Assembly: GCF_018128285.1 (NCBI RefSeq)
Contig: NZ_CP072380.1
Location: 496,001 to 560,000, forward strand
Source: Atopobium sp. oral taxon 416
Lineage (GTDB): Bacteria; Actinomycetota; Coriobacteriia; Coriobacteriales; Atopobiaceae
Direction of reading: 5' to 3'
Length of the DNA stretch: 64,000 nt
Below, piece by piece: positions 8,713 to 17,306 of this stretch. Every line of letters starts with the position of its first letter. Position 1 is the stretch's first letter. The translations under genes were made by a program, and so were the position numbers. Below the pieces are notes generated by a model. The model was not told the DNA's origin, made no database searches, and worked only from the letters and a program-made list of their open reading frames with translations.

Positions 8713-9891
8713 CTAACCCTTCAACACTGCCTGATACGATACCATCCTATAGTAGTTATAGGGCTGATTGAAGGGCGGCAGGAAGAAGATATCCGTGAGC
8801 GCCCGTCTATCGATGGTGAGATGCTCCTGGGGCACCAGTGAGAACATATGGATGTCTGCGGGCATGTCGTACGTTGACGCTACCTGCGCACCCAGAAGAC
8901 GTCTCGTCGTCGCGGCGTAGACGATGCGGACTGTGAACTCCAGGTTCGAGGTCTCGATGAAGGTAGCCTTCTGGACCTTGGTGTAGTCGGAGATCACCGC
9001 GTTGTAGTCCGCCACGTCCCGCGCCCTGGGCCAAGCCGGTGGAGACCATCTTGAAGTCGTAGATGCAGATGCCGGAGGAGTCGTTCTCACCTAGATTCTC
9101 GAGCGCGGTGTCTGCCGCCGCTGTGGCCCATGCCGGAACAGGCTGCGTGGGTGGCCAGAGCGATGTAGGCGCGCTCGCCGTCTTTTGCGTTGTCGAAGCA
9201 GGAAGAGCAGTTGCCGATTGCGTAGACACCTGGCTTTGAGGTCTCCTGATGATGGTTGACAACGAGCGCCCTGTTCGGCGGCACCGTGAAGTCGGCGTCC
9301 TCATAGAGCGCGCTGTTGGGCTTGAAGTTGACGCAGAGTGTCACGATGTCCGCAGGATAAGTGCCCTTGTCGGTGACGACAAGGGCGACCTTGCCGTTCT
9401 CACCGAAGGCGAGATTGATACCGTGACGACTACGCCAGCGTTCTTGATGCCACCTCGTCGAGCTTGTTGGTGGCGGCTTGGGCATCCTGGAATAGCTTCA
9501 CTTTCTAGATATTCTCGAGGTTGCAACCTGGGAACTTGGGGAGCGCCGGGAGGGATCCGGTTGCGAAGATGAGCTTGTCGTAGGACTCGCCGAAAAAGTC
9601 CCCGTCGCTCTCAACGGCGTGGACGACCTTGTTGTCGTAGTCGATGGACTCCACATGGATCTCCATGTGGATCGTAGCACCCTTAGCTCTGAAGTCATTG
9701 GCAGTCTGGTAGAGTAGGCCATCAGGCTTCAAGATCTGTTTGCCGATCCAGAGGGCCATGTCGCCGCCGGGGGAGCTGATGTTCGTGTTCTCATCGAGAA
9801 TAGTGACCTCGTCTCTGGGATGGCTATCGAGAATCGCATTGGCTGCAGCCGTTCCTGCATGGTTGGCGCCAACGATGACAATCTTGCCCAT
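8713..9891 (-). pseudogene. NADH oxidase / FAD-disulphide reductase family, broken
   Basis: Remnant of an FAD-dependent NADH oxidase (Nox-like). The start (GKIVIVGANHAGTAAANAIL) is an intact FAD-binding motif, and 128 aa run to a stop after PGCNLENI. Further pieces follow in other frames: KLFQDAQAATNKLDE, then INLAFGENGKVALVVTDKGTYPADIV...GVYAIGNCSS...GERAYIALATHA, then DVADYNAVISDYTKVQ...LTDIFFLPPFNQPYNYYRMVSYQAVLKG. Much of the NADH-binding Rossmann domain in the middle is missing. The redox cysteine expected in NISFLSCG is also gone (NISSPGGDMALW). Non-functional. Confidence 0.85.
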
Positions 9892-9993
9892 AAGTCTTGT
9901 CCTATCCTGGAGGTATAGTTATCGTATCCTGCAATGACGGAATACGCCCGGTTATCTTCAAGGTGGAGCGAATCGATATGGCGGCCGATACCT

Positions 9994-10281
9994 GGAATGA
10001 AGGCCTTGACCACTGCCGGGGAGAGCATCACGATCCCACAGATACCTCGACAAAGAGGGCATGCTAGTGTGGCTTTCTCTCGTCTGTTTGATGGACGGCT
10101 GTGTCGCCTCGTGTGATCTGGCGCGATCCGTATGCTTGGCGATCATGGATTTTGATCGGGGACAGTCAGGACACACGTGTGGTGGGAATAGCGTAGGTGG
10201 TGGAGCCCTTTAGGGAAGGGCGCACACTCAAGGAGGCACAATCTCATGCGTATTGTACTTTTGGAACCGCTCGGCATCTCA
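9994..10281 (+). repeat. Left copy of 288-bp direct repeat flanking the IS1634-like element
   Basis: About 98% identical to 12269-12557. It carries the promoter region, ribosome site (AAGGAGG) and first codons (MRIVLLEPLGIS) of the D-2-hydroxyacid dehydrogenase gene, then stops at the element edge. About six differences separate the copies, so the duplication is not brand new. Long, variable target duplications are a known trait of IS1634 and IS1549. Confidence 0.85.
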
Positions 10282-10318
10282 CCGGACTTTGGTTTTTCGA
10301 TCCCCGATATGGTGCTAT

Positions 10319-10362
10319 GAGGCCCCTCAGCCGCGCTTCCTGCCGGCAGAGGGGCCTTTCCC
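10319..10362 (-). terminator. Terminator at the transposase 3' end
   Basis: Inverted repeat AGGCCCCTC/GAGGGGCCT overlaps the transposase stop codon inside the element. Confidence 0.5.
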
Positions 10363-12126
10363 TTCGCCGCGGAGCATGGAGAGCGTGCAGGAGGAGATCG
10401 CCTTCACGTCGCCCTCGGTGAGGTTAAAGTGAAGCAGCGGAGGCCCTGTCCTTGACGCCAGCTCCTCGATGATGGGGCTTCTCCTGGATATGTTGGCATA
10501 CCTCCTGTCGGAGGTGCGGCACACATCGAGGCCGCGACAGAGCCCCATGATGTCCTTGGAGGAGAAGCTATCTCCCAGCACCTTCATCTGCAGGAGCCTC
10601 ATGAGCAGCACGGCGATGTAGCACACGAGGAAGTGGCCCGTGATCGTGCTCTGCCTCTGAAGGTAGACAGGCCTCGCATCGAGCTTGGACTTCATCACCC
10701 TGAAGCTCTCCTCGATCCTCCAGAGCCTGTGGTAGGTGCTGTATATGGCGCGGGGGTCCATCGTGGTCTTCGAGGTCACGATCATGTTGTAGCCGGCAAG
10801 GGCCCTGGCCTTCCTTATCGCCTCGTGGTTGAGCGTGGCCGCGACCTTCATGTCCTCCCTGACCTCGCCCTCGCCGTCGACGGGGGAGAAGGTGACATAC
10901 TTCGCGCTGTCGCCGTACTCGGACCTCTTCGCCGCTGCCGCCTTAAGCGACCTCGCCTTCTCCACCTGCCGGTCTATCTCGTATTTCTGCTTCCTGGCAA
11001 GCGAGGGGCTGTACGTGACGACGCGCCTCTCTAGGAGCTCGACCTTCCTCTTCCTTCCGTCCTCTCCCTCTACCGTGTACTCGAAGTCGCCGTCCGCCAT
11101 CTTGTAGCGAAACGATGTCTCGCCCTTCCCGTCGGCGACGTCCGTCCAGCCATCTCCCGAGAGCGCCCACGTGCGCTCCTTGGCAGGGAGCGCCTTCACC
11201 GACTTCGAGAATATGTAGCCGTCCCCTGCAAGCACCGCCTCCGCGATGTTGGCTGCGCAGCTGAGCCCCTTGTCGGCGACCCTCACGGTCCTGCCGGATA
11301 TGGAGCCCCTCTCCTTCATCTGGGCGATGCATCTCCCCAGCTGCGGCTTCTCGCTCTCGTTGCCGGGAAACAGGCTCATCGCCACCGGGATGCAGTTGGC
11401 GTCGAGGAGAAGCCCTATCGCGACTGTCGGCTTTGGCCTGTGCTCCTTGGAGGGCCCCTTCCTCCTGAAATCGTCCTTGCGGTCGATCTCGAAGTAGAAG
11501 TTCGTGCAATCGAAGTAGGCCAAGGACATGTCGTGGCCGAAGGCCTCCTCCACGTGCGCATTGTAGATCTCGACGACCTTGTCGTACTCATCGCCCAGAT
11601 AGGCGAGCCCGTCTCAGAGCTGGTCCAGCGTGAACTGCGCATCGATGCCCTCCATCTGGGGCAGCACGCCCTCGAATGTCCTGAGCTTCGAGCAGGGGGC
11701 GACGGCCCTCGCATAGACGAGCGAGGAGAGGAGATCGTGCAGCGAGAAGCGCAAGCCCGAGGGGGTCTGGAGCAGGGCCATGTCGCCTGCAGCTACAAGC
11801 GCCGTGTCCTCCGCCTTCAGGGCGAAGTGGCCGAGATGCCTCGTCGCCGGGACATCGGAGATCTCCCGCACCCTCTCCCTCTCCATGCCGGCCTTGCGCT
11901 CGGCATTCATGCGGGCCACCTCGCGCTTGTAATGGGAGACGGGATCGGCGATGCCCTTCTCCATCAGCGCGTCGGCATAGCCCAGCGCCTTCACGGACCT
12001 GTGCGCGGTATGCCTTCGCTCGGGGTCCCAGTGGCTCTCGTAGATCTGGAGATAAAGCCCCTTCTTGTTGCGCGTCTGCTTGAGGAAGTAGGCCATCGCA
12101 GCCTCCCTGTCAACGTAAAGCACCAT
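10327..12126 (-). pseudogene. IS1634-family transposase with one in-frame stop
   Basis: DDE transposase of about 599 codons. The N-terminal 170 aa (MVLYVDREAAMAYFLKQTRN...) and the C-terminal 408 aa (from MEEAFGHDMSLAYFDCTNFYF) are in the same frame, separated only by one TGA at 11614-11616 (FTLDQL*DGLAYLG), probably a former CGA. Catalytic signatures are present: FDCTNFYFE, VADKGLS, and the YHRLWRIEESFRVMK (YREK-type) motif. Either a recent nonsense mutation or a sequencing error; the rest looks intact. Confidence 0.85.
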
Positions 12127-12183
12127 AGCACCATGTATATATTCTATCAGGGAGCGATTTCCGGATCAAGCATACAGGCATGA

Positions 12184-12209
12184 AAAAAGCCAGCTCAGGG
12201 CTGGCTTTT
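12184..12209. terminator. Bidirectional hairpin inside the IS1634-like right end
   Basis: AAAAGCCAGC-TCAGG-GCTGGCTTTT hairpin with A/T tracts on both sides, upstream of the transposase gene; it would block outside transcription entering the element. Confidence 0.65.
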
Positions 12210-12268
12210 GCGGTTCCGGGCCATGTCCCGGGTCCTGAAGAATCGTGGTGCTAAACGCTAAAGACGGG

Positions 12269-12557
12269 GGAATGAAGGCCTTGACCACTGCCGGGGAGAG
12301 CATCACGATCCCACAGATACCTCGACAAAGTAGGGCATGCGCGTATGGCTTTCTCTCGTCTGTTTGATGGACGGCTGTGTCACCTCGTGTGATCTGGCGC
12401 GATCCGTATGCTTGGCGATCATGGATTTTGATCGGGGACAGTCAGGACACACGTGTGGTGGGAATAGCGTAGGTGGTGGAGCTCTTTAGGGAAGGGCGCA
12501 CACTCAAGGAGGCACAATCTCATGCGTATTGTACTTTTGGAACCGCTCGGCATCTCA
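12269..12557 (+). repeat. Right copy of 288-bp direct repeat
   Basis: Matches 9994-10281. This copy joins the intact dehydrogenase gene, so the insertion left that gene with a complete upstream region. Confidence 0.85.
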
Positions 12558-13478
12558 GAAGAGAAACTCAATGAGCTGGCACAACCGTTGAAGGATGACG
12601 GCAACGAATTTATTGCTTATCCGGATAAAACTAGTGATGAGGATGAATTGGTATCGCGTGCCCGTGGTGCTGAGATCGTAATGATCGCAAACAACCCGCT
12701 ACCTGATTCTGTGATCACCCAACTCCCACAGCTGAAATACATCGCAGTCGCTTTCACTGGGATCGATCACGTGGGGCTCAACGCCTGTAGGAAGCAGCAT
12801 GTTGTCGTGAGCAACTGTGCTGGGTACTCTGACACGAGTGTGGCAGAGCTCACCGTAGGGCTCACGCTCGATGTTCTGCGCAAAGTGCTGTTGGGAGATA
12901 CCGCAGCCCGTATGGGGAAGACCTCTGCAGGGCTTGTTGGGCAGGAGATCACCGGCAAGACGGTAGGTCTGATCGGGACCGGTCACATCGGCAGCGCGGT
13001 TGCCAAACTCTTTACTGCGTTCGGCGCAACAGTGCTCGGGTATGCGCGCCATACTTCTCAAACCGCGATCGATGCAGGAGTCACTTTTGTTTCAGAAGAG
13101 GAGCTCCTGAAGCAGAGCGATATCGTGTCGCTGCACCTGCCGCTCAATGATCAGACAAAGAAGAGCTTTGGTGCGGCTCAGTTTGCTCAGATGAAGGATG
13201 GCGCGGTCTTTATCAACTGTGCCCGTGGTGCAATCGTCGATAACGAAGCGTTGGCATACGCGCTAAGGAGTGGGAAACTCGCGGGTGCCGGCGTCGATGT
13301 CTTCGATGTGGAGCCACCCCTGCCTGCTGACTATCCGCTGCTGCATGCGCCGAATCTGGTGCTCACACCGCACGTTGGGTTCCTCACGAAAGAGGGGCTG
13401 GAGAGAAGAGCCCAGATCGAGTTCGACAATGTACAGAACTATCTGGCAGGGAGACCCACCAATGTCTGTGAGCTGTAG
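12522..13478 (+). CDS. D-isomer-specific 2-hydroxyacid dehydrogenase
   Basis: NAD-dependent dehydrogenase of 318 aa acting on a 2-keto/2-hydroxy acid; substrate not assignable. NAD-binding GTGHIG (152-157), catalytic R235 in NCARG, E264 in DVEPP and H284 in TPHVGF are all present. ATG with AAGGAGG 8 bp upstream. Its promoter region lies wholly inside the right copy of the IS target duplication. It is intact amid several decayed neighbours. Confidence 0.93.
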   Translation: MRIVLLEPLGISEEKLNELAQPLKDDGNEFIAYPDKTSDEDELVSRARGAEIVMIANNPLPDSVITQLPQLKYIAVAFTGIDHVGLNACRKQHVVVSNCAGYSDTSVAELTVGLTLDVLRKVLLGDTAARMGKTSAGLVGQEITGKTVGLIGTGHIGSAVAKLFTAFGATVLGYARHTSQTAIDAGVTFVSEEELLKQSDIVSLHLPLNDQTKKSFGAAQFAQMKDGAVFINCARGAIVDNEALAYALRSGKLAGAGVDVFDVEPPLPADYPLLHAPNLVLTPHVGFLTKEGLERRAQIEFDNVQNYLAGRPTNVCEL

Positions 13479-13515
13479 TTTCTGAGAGAGCTGTCAATAT
13501 AAATACATCCATGAA

Positions 13516-13543
13516 ATCAGGCAGCAGAAAACTGCTGCCTGAT
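13516..13543. terminator. Hairpin after the dehydrogenase
   Basis: Perfect 11-bp inverted repeat ATCAGGCAGCA/TGCTGCCTGAT with a 6-nt loop, placed between the dehydrogenase stop and the glycosylase remnant transcribed toward it. No strong T-run on either side. Confidence 0.55.
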
Positions 13544-13547
13544 GTGG

Positions 13548-14575
13548 TTAAAGGCCCAATTGCTCTTTCACGTCGCCTGCGTCGATCGGCCCATCGTCGA
13601 GGGCATGGTAGAGATAGCGGGAAGCGTAGGAGCTGTAGGGATTCCAGAGATCGCAGACGACAAGCTGTACCTTTTCGTCGGTCATTGAAGCACCATAGAG
13701 CCACTCAAATGGTTGACTCTGTTAGACCGTTGTGGATATGAGGTCATATCGCCTGCTCCCAGTACTTAGGGAACGCAGTCGGCATGCCCACGTAGCCTCT
13801 CTGGGTGGTCTGGTAGACGCCGTCGTGCCCGCGCCTGGTGAACTCAGGGCATCCGCAGTGTGGGCATGTGGCGGACTTGTCGGCCTGCGATGTTAGCTTC
13901 TCGGCTATCATGCGCTTGAGATCGGCGATAAGTGCGACCTTCTCCTCGTAGGTCAGCTACTTTGCTAGTTGTCGTATCATGTCGAGCATACGGGGCCTTC
14001 TTCAGGTCGGTTTCTTAGTCGAACCCGATTGTAGGGTGACCCCGTGACATCTTTTCGCTTCCCTATATCCACAGTGGTCTAACAGGGTCAAATGATTTGC
14101 GGAAGGTAAGGTCACTTACCGGCAAAATGTCCAGGCGGTTCAGATGGAAGATCATGAACATGTGCACGGTCCACTCATCGATGTCCGGCAGTGCGGTGAG
14201 CCACGTGTAGACTTCTTTATCATCTTTGCCTGTCAAGGTGTTCAGATCCTCGTTGGTCACATGGGCCGCCAAGTAATTCAGATTCTTGGCCTTACGCATG
14301 GACACCCCGATTGTCTTAATTTCCTCAGGGGAGTGCGCGCTGAGTGTTTCCGGCGTGATTTCGCCGCCACAGAGCGTTTTCAGCCGTTTCTCTATCATGG
14401 TTGCGACTTTGGTAGAGAGAATTTGCTCGATAGTGGAGCCGACCAGGTTGAGAAATCCATCACGGTCGATGCATCCTTGATGTATCCAAAGTGACCGATC
14501 AGTTTTGCAAGACGAAATCCCGTTCACGCAAGTAGTCGATGCGCTGTTGACTGGTCGAAGTTGTCGTACCTCCCA
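13548..14575 (-). pseudogene. DNA-3-methyladenine glycosylase II (AlkA-like), interrupted
   Basis: HhH-GPD base-excision glycosylase on the minus strand. The N-terminus survives in several frames (YDNFDQ, QRIDYLRERDFVL, KLIGHFGYIKD, then RDGFLNLVGSTIEQILSTKVATMIEKRLKTL) and runs as one frame through the helix-hairpin-helix region (LPDIDEWTVHMFMIFHLNRLDILPVSDLTFRKSF). There it is cut by a 377-bp element; the tail (EWLYGASMTDEKVQLVVCDLWNPYSSYASRYLYHAL) lies beyond it at 13548-13705. Frameshifts plus insertion: not functional. Confidence 0.85.
13712..14088 (-). mobile_element. 377-bp non-autonomous element with transposase zinc-ribbon remnant
   Basis: Inserted in the glycosylase gene with a CAAATG target duplication (13706-13711 and 14089-14094). 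Inverted ends share CTGTTAGACC and continue to TGTGGATAT about 12 bp further in. On the minus strand a short coding stretch (MLDMIRQLAK*LTYEEKVALIADLKRM...) reaches TCPHCGCPEFTRRGHDGVYQTTQRGY, a CxxC zinc ribbon typical of IS1595/IS1-like transposases, then stops; the catalytic domain is absent. So it is a deletion derivative that needs a transposase from elsewhere. Confidence 0.75.
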
Positions 14576-14632
14576 CATATTATAGTACCTGCTTTTGAAA
14601 AAAGATGTTAGATGGAGTTGGCAATAAGGCTA

Positions 14633-15064
14633 TCAGCCTGTATAGGCGTCATTGGCGCTATTCTTGAAATTCTGTTGGGACAACCCTTCCTTTTCCTGCT
14701 CGTTCTCAGGGATGTCGATACGCTCCAGCTTGAAGATGACGGGACGGGTGCCATCGTTGCAGCAGGTGATCATAACGCGCTCGTCGTTAGTCCATCTGTG
14801 CATGATGGAGCCGCCTTGCAGCGCTGTGTAGATGTAGCGTGAAACGCAGTCCCAGGCTTCACCACAGGGGAAATCGCCGCCATCCGTACGGGTATGGCGG
14901 CCCAGGTGGTAGAAGCTATCGTCCTCCTCGTCGCGCTTGAAGAGGAATTCCTGCCCCGGTTTGAAGCAGGGGCACGGTCCGCTCTTGGGATCGGCGAGAT
15001 ACTTTTTCTGCAGTTGAGGAAAGCATTTGGCGTCAAGTACTGTTACCTTGCATTGGTATTTCAT
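14633..15064 (-). CDS. TIGR04076-like small cysteine-rich protein
   Basis: Protein of 143 aa with the pattern of the TIGR04076 family: KVTVLDAKCF at the start, GPCPCFKPGQEF at 29-40, PCGEAWDCVSRYIYTALQGG in the middle and CCNDGTRPVIFKLERI near the C-terminus. Function of the family is not known to me; the conserved cysteines suggest metal or redox chemistry. Stand-alone gene between the glycosylase remnant and a divergent phosphatase. Confidence 0.8.
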   Translation of the reverse strand: MKYQCKVTVLDAKCFPQLQKKYLADPKSGPCPCFKPGQEFLFKRDEEDDSFYHLGRHTRTDGGDFPCGEAWDCVSRYIYTALQGGSIMHRWTNDERVMITCCNDGTRPVIFKLERIDIPENEQEKEGLSQQNFKNSANDAYTG

Positions 15065-15233
15065 AGTCGTCCCCTCTCACATGTTCCCCGATATTATATT
15101 CAAGCGTATGGGCGTGCCGAGGGATTGTGTCGGCGACTGACACAGGTTTTTGAAACCGTGGTGAGGATGCGCAGAGCAGCGCAGACCTCACGTATTTAGG
15201 TATATAGTCCAGTTGTTTTAGGAAAGGTGGACC

Positions 15234-15869
15234 ATGAGCAAGAAAGTCGTGTTTTACTACGTCCGGCACGGGGAAACCCTGTACAACAAGGATCACATTA
15301 TCCAAGGCGGAAGGGTCGACTCAGAGCTTGCCCCGCAAGCCTATCCGGTTCTCGATGAAACCGCTCAGGCGCTCAACAAAATCAAGCTTGCTGCCTGCTA
15401 TTGCTCGCCCCTGCCGCGTGCGGTTGCCTCTGCGAAGCGCCTCATCCAGAGCCTCGATCTCCCGATCAAGAAGATGGATAATCTGGCAGAGTTTGATTTC
15501 GGGGAGCTGGACGGTAAACCCTACAAAAGGAATCGGCGTGCCTTTGTGCACTGCTTTATGCAGCAGGACTTCTCTGAAGTCGGGGGAGAGACCGGCGAGC
15601 AGGTACGTAGACGGGCCCGCAAAGCTTTCAAGAAGATGTACCAGCAAGCTCACAGCGGGGACAGCATCCTCGTGGTGGGGCATGGGGCGTATCTGCGCTC
15701 AGTTCTGAGGGAGTTTAGCGAGATGACAAAGACGTCGCGGTTGCTCACGAGTCTGACGATGCGGGTGCCAAACGGGTCGATCACCACGATCGTGGGTCAG
15801 AACAGTGAGATCCTCGTGACCCAGATGCCCCAGAGAGCGAAGAATTTTTTTCCGACGTTTGCGGGTTGA
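15234..15869 (+). CDS. Histidine phosphatase family protein
   Basis: Phosphoglycerate-mutase-like phosphatase of 211 aa. RHGET (R11, H12) supplies the phosphohistidine and VVGHGAYLRS the second catalytic histidine; NKDHIIQGG and YCSPLPRAVASA fit the family. Good AGGAAAGGTGG ribosome site. Substrate not assignable; the C-terminal tail (QMPQRAKNFFPTFAG) is basic. Converges with the SDR gene, with 1 bp between stops. Confidence 0.88.
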   Translation: MSKKVVFYYVRHGETLYNKDHIIQGGRVDSELAPQAYPVLDETAQALNKIKLAACYCSPLPRAVASAKRLIQSLDLPIKKMDNLAEFDFGELDGKPYKRNRRAFVHCFMQQDFSEVGGETGEQVRRRARKAFKKMYQQAHSGDSILVVGHGAYLRSVLREFSEMTKTSRLLTSLTMRVPNGSITTIVGQNSEILVTQMPQRAKNFFPTFAG

Positions 15870-15870
15870 T

Positions 15871-16653
15871 CTAAATCCTGCGGAGTCCTTCCCAGATCCA
15901 CATGATCGCCGGGTTGGGGAGGATCTTGTCGCATATGCGCATCAGGAATGCCGGGACACAGCAGGTTGCGATCGGGTAGTTGGTTGCATTGATCTTCATG
16001 GACCAGCTCACCACATGCTTGGGGTTAAGCATGGGCCATGGGTGCTTGACGGTCTGTCCGTTCTGTGTCTCGCGGGCGACCTTGATGAACTCAGTTTTGA
16101 CCCACAGGGGGCATACCGCCGTGAGGTGGATGCCTTTCCCCATCAGCTCAAACCGCAGTGCTCTCGTGTAGAACCTTACGAAAACCTTTGAGGCGGCATA
16201 GACATTGAGCCCCTGCAGTGGCTGGAAGGAAGCGCTCGAGGCAACCTCGATGATGCGGGACCCTTTGTGCATGAAGGGAAGGGAAATCTGTGTCAAGTCC
16301 ACGAGCGCGCGGCAGTTGAGGTCGACCATCGAGTCCACCTCTTGCCGGGTCATATCCGCATAGGTACCGAACTTACCGAAGCCGGCGGCATTGATCAGAA
16401 ACGAAACATCGAAAGCAGGGTCTTTGGCGGCGCTCTCTCTGAGCATATGCTCGACGGTGTCGATGGAGTGGGTGTCGGTCAGGTCGAGCGGGAGTGGCTT
16501 AGTTGTCGTCTTGAGTTCCTTCTTGAGCTCTTCGAGGCGCTCAGCCCTGCGGGCGATGATCCAGATCTCATCGACATTTCCGTGCTCGTCGATCCAACGG
16601 GCATACTCTCTCCCGAGGCCTGAAGAGGCTCCGGTGACTATTGCGATACGCAT
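15871..16653 (-). CDS. SDR family oxidoreductase
   Basis: Short-chain dehydrogenase of 260 aa: TGASSGLG (7-14), NAAGFG (88-93), catalytic Ser near 139-141 and YAASK (Y152, K156). The C-terminus has a hydrophobic amphipathic stretch (ATCCVPAFLMRICDKILPNPAIMWIWEGL) as in membrane-associated lipid-type SDRs. Start lies 7 bp from the SRAP stop; third gene of a cobW-SRAP-SDR run. Confidence 0.92.
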   Translation of the reverse strand: MRIAIVTGASSGLGREYARWIDEHGNVDEIWIIARRAERLEELKKELKTTTKPLPLDLTDTHSIDTVEHMLRESAAKDPAFDVSFLINAAGFGKFGTYADMTRQEVDSMVDLNCRALVDLTQISLPFMHKGSRIIEVASSASFQPLQGLNVYAASKVFVRFYTRALRFELMGKGIHLTAVCPLWVKTEFIKVARETQNGQTVKHPWPMLNPKHVVSWSMKINATNYPIATCCVPAFLMRICDKILPNPAIMWIWEGLRRI

Positions 16654-16660
16654 ACGGCTA

Positions 16661-17266
16661 TTACTCCTTCTCTACTGCATAGGTAAGGTTGATGCCGCTT
16701 CTGTCGGCTAAATCCGCGAAGTTGGGACTCAACCAGATACTCGACTCCCCGGGACCCAAGACGAGCGGCATGCGGTTATGAAACTGATTGACGGCGGCGT
16801 TCGGCGTCGTAGTGATTATTGAGCACAGTCCATCCTGGCGGATGCCCGCAAGCAGGAAGAACTTGAAGCCTGCCAGGCTGAATTGCACCTGGCTGTGTGC
16901 AGAGGGCCGCTCTTTGCTGGGGCGGGTCCAGGCTTCATAGAATGAGCGGACCGGAATCAGGCAGCGTCCCTGTGAGATCGGGTCGGCCCACATCCCGTAG
17001 TCTCCCCGCTGCTCTTTCAGAGCGGTATCGAGCCGGGTATTGAAGATGCGGCGGCTCGGTTGCTTAGGGGAGGGGAAGCCCCAGGTGTCCTCGACCGCTA
17101 CCAGCTGTTGCTCATCGCCCGGCGCAATCAAGGGCAGTTTGGAGCCGGGATAGGCGTCCTTCGGAGGATCTGGAGCCGGCTTGACCCGAGCATGCCCGGT
17201 CTTTCGATACAGATCGAGTGCCATCTGGAGCTGCGGCAACCTGAGTGGCTGCACACGGTAACACAT
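16661..17266 (-). CDS. SOS response-associated peptidase (SRAP, YedK/HMCES-like)
   Basis: Protein of 201 aa that by family knowledge crosslinks to abasic sites in single-stranded DNA and shields them. Key residues are visible: C2 (after Met removal, the crosslinking thiol), N76 in FNTRLD, E111 in SFYEAW and H163 in HNRMP, matching YedK C2/N75/E105/H160. Sits between a COG0523 GTPase and an SDR in one minus-strand run. Confidence 0.93.
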   Translation of the reverse strand: MCYRVQPLRLPQLQMALDLYRKTGHARVKPAPDPPKDAYPGSKLPLIAPGDEQQLVAVEDTWGFPSPKQPSRRIFNTRLDTALKEQRGDYGMWADPISQGRCLIPVRSFYEAWTRPSKERPSAHSQVQFSLAGFKFFLLAGIRQDGLCSIITTTPNAAVNQFHNRMPLVLGPGESSIWLSPNFADLADRSGINLTYAVEKE

Positions 17267-17306
17267 GACAGAATCCCTTCCTTAAGCAATAAATATGTAT
17301 GTCTGA

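Larger units (their letters stand above)
10282..12268 (-). mobile_element. IS1634-like (IS4-superfamily) insertion sequence
   Basis: Element of about 1.99 kb bounded by the two direct repeats. Ends are imperfect inverted repeats: CCGGACTTTGGTTTTT on the left against CCCGTCTTTAGCGTTT on the right, 11 of 16 matching. One transposase gene fills it on the minus strand. Hairpin terminators lie near both edges (10319-10362 and 12184-12209), insulating the element from its neighbours. Confidence 0.85.

Noticed and set aside
12184-12209. Hairpin as an independent attenuator of the dehydrogenase
   Set aside because: It lies inside the IS1634-like right end, upstream of the target duplication, so it belongs to the element.
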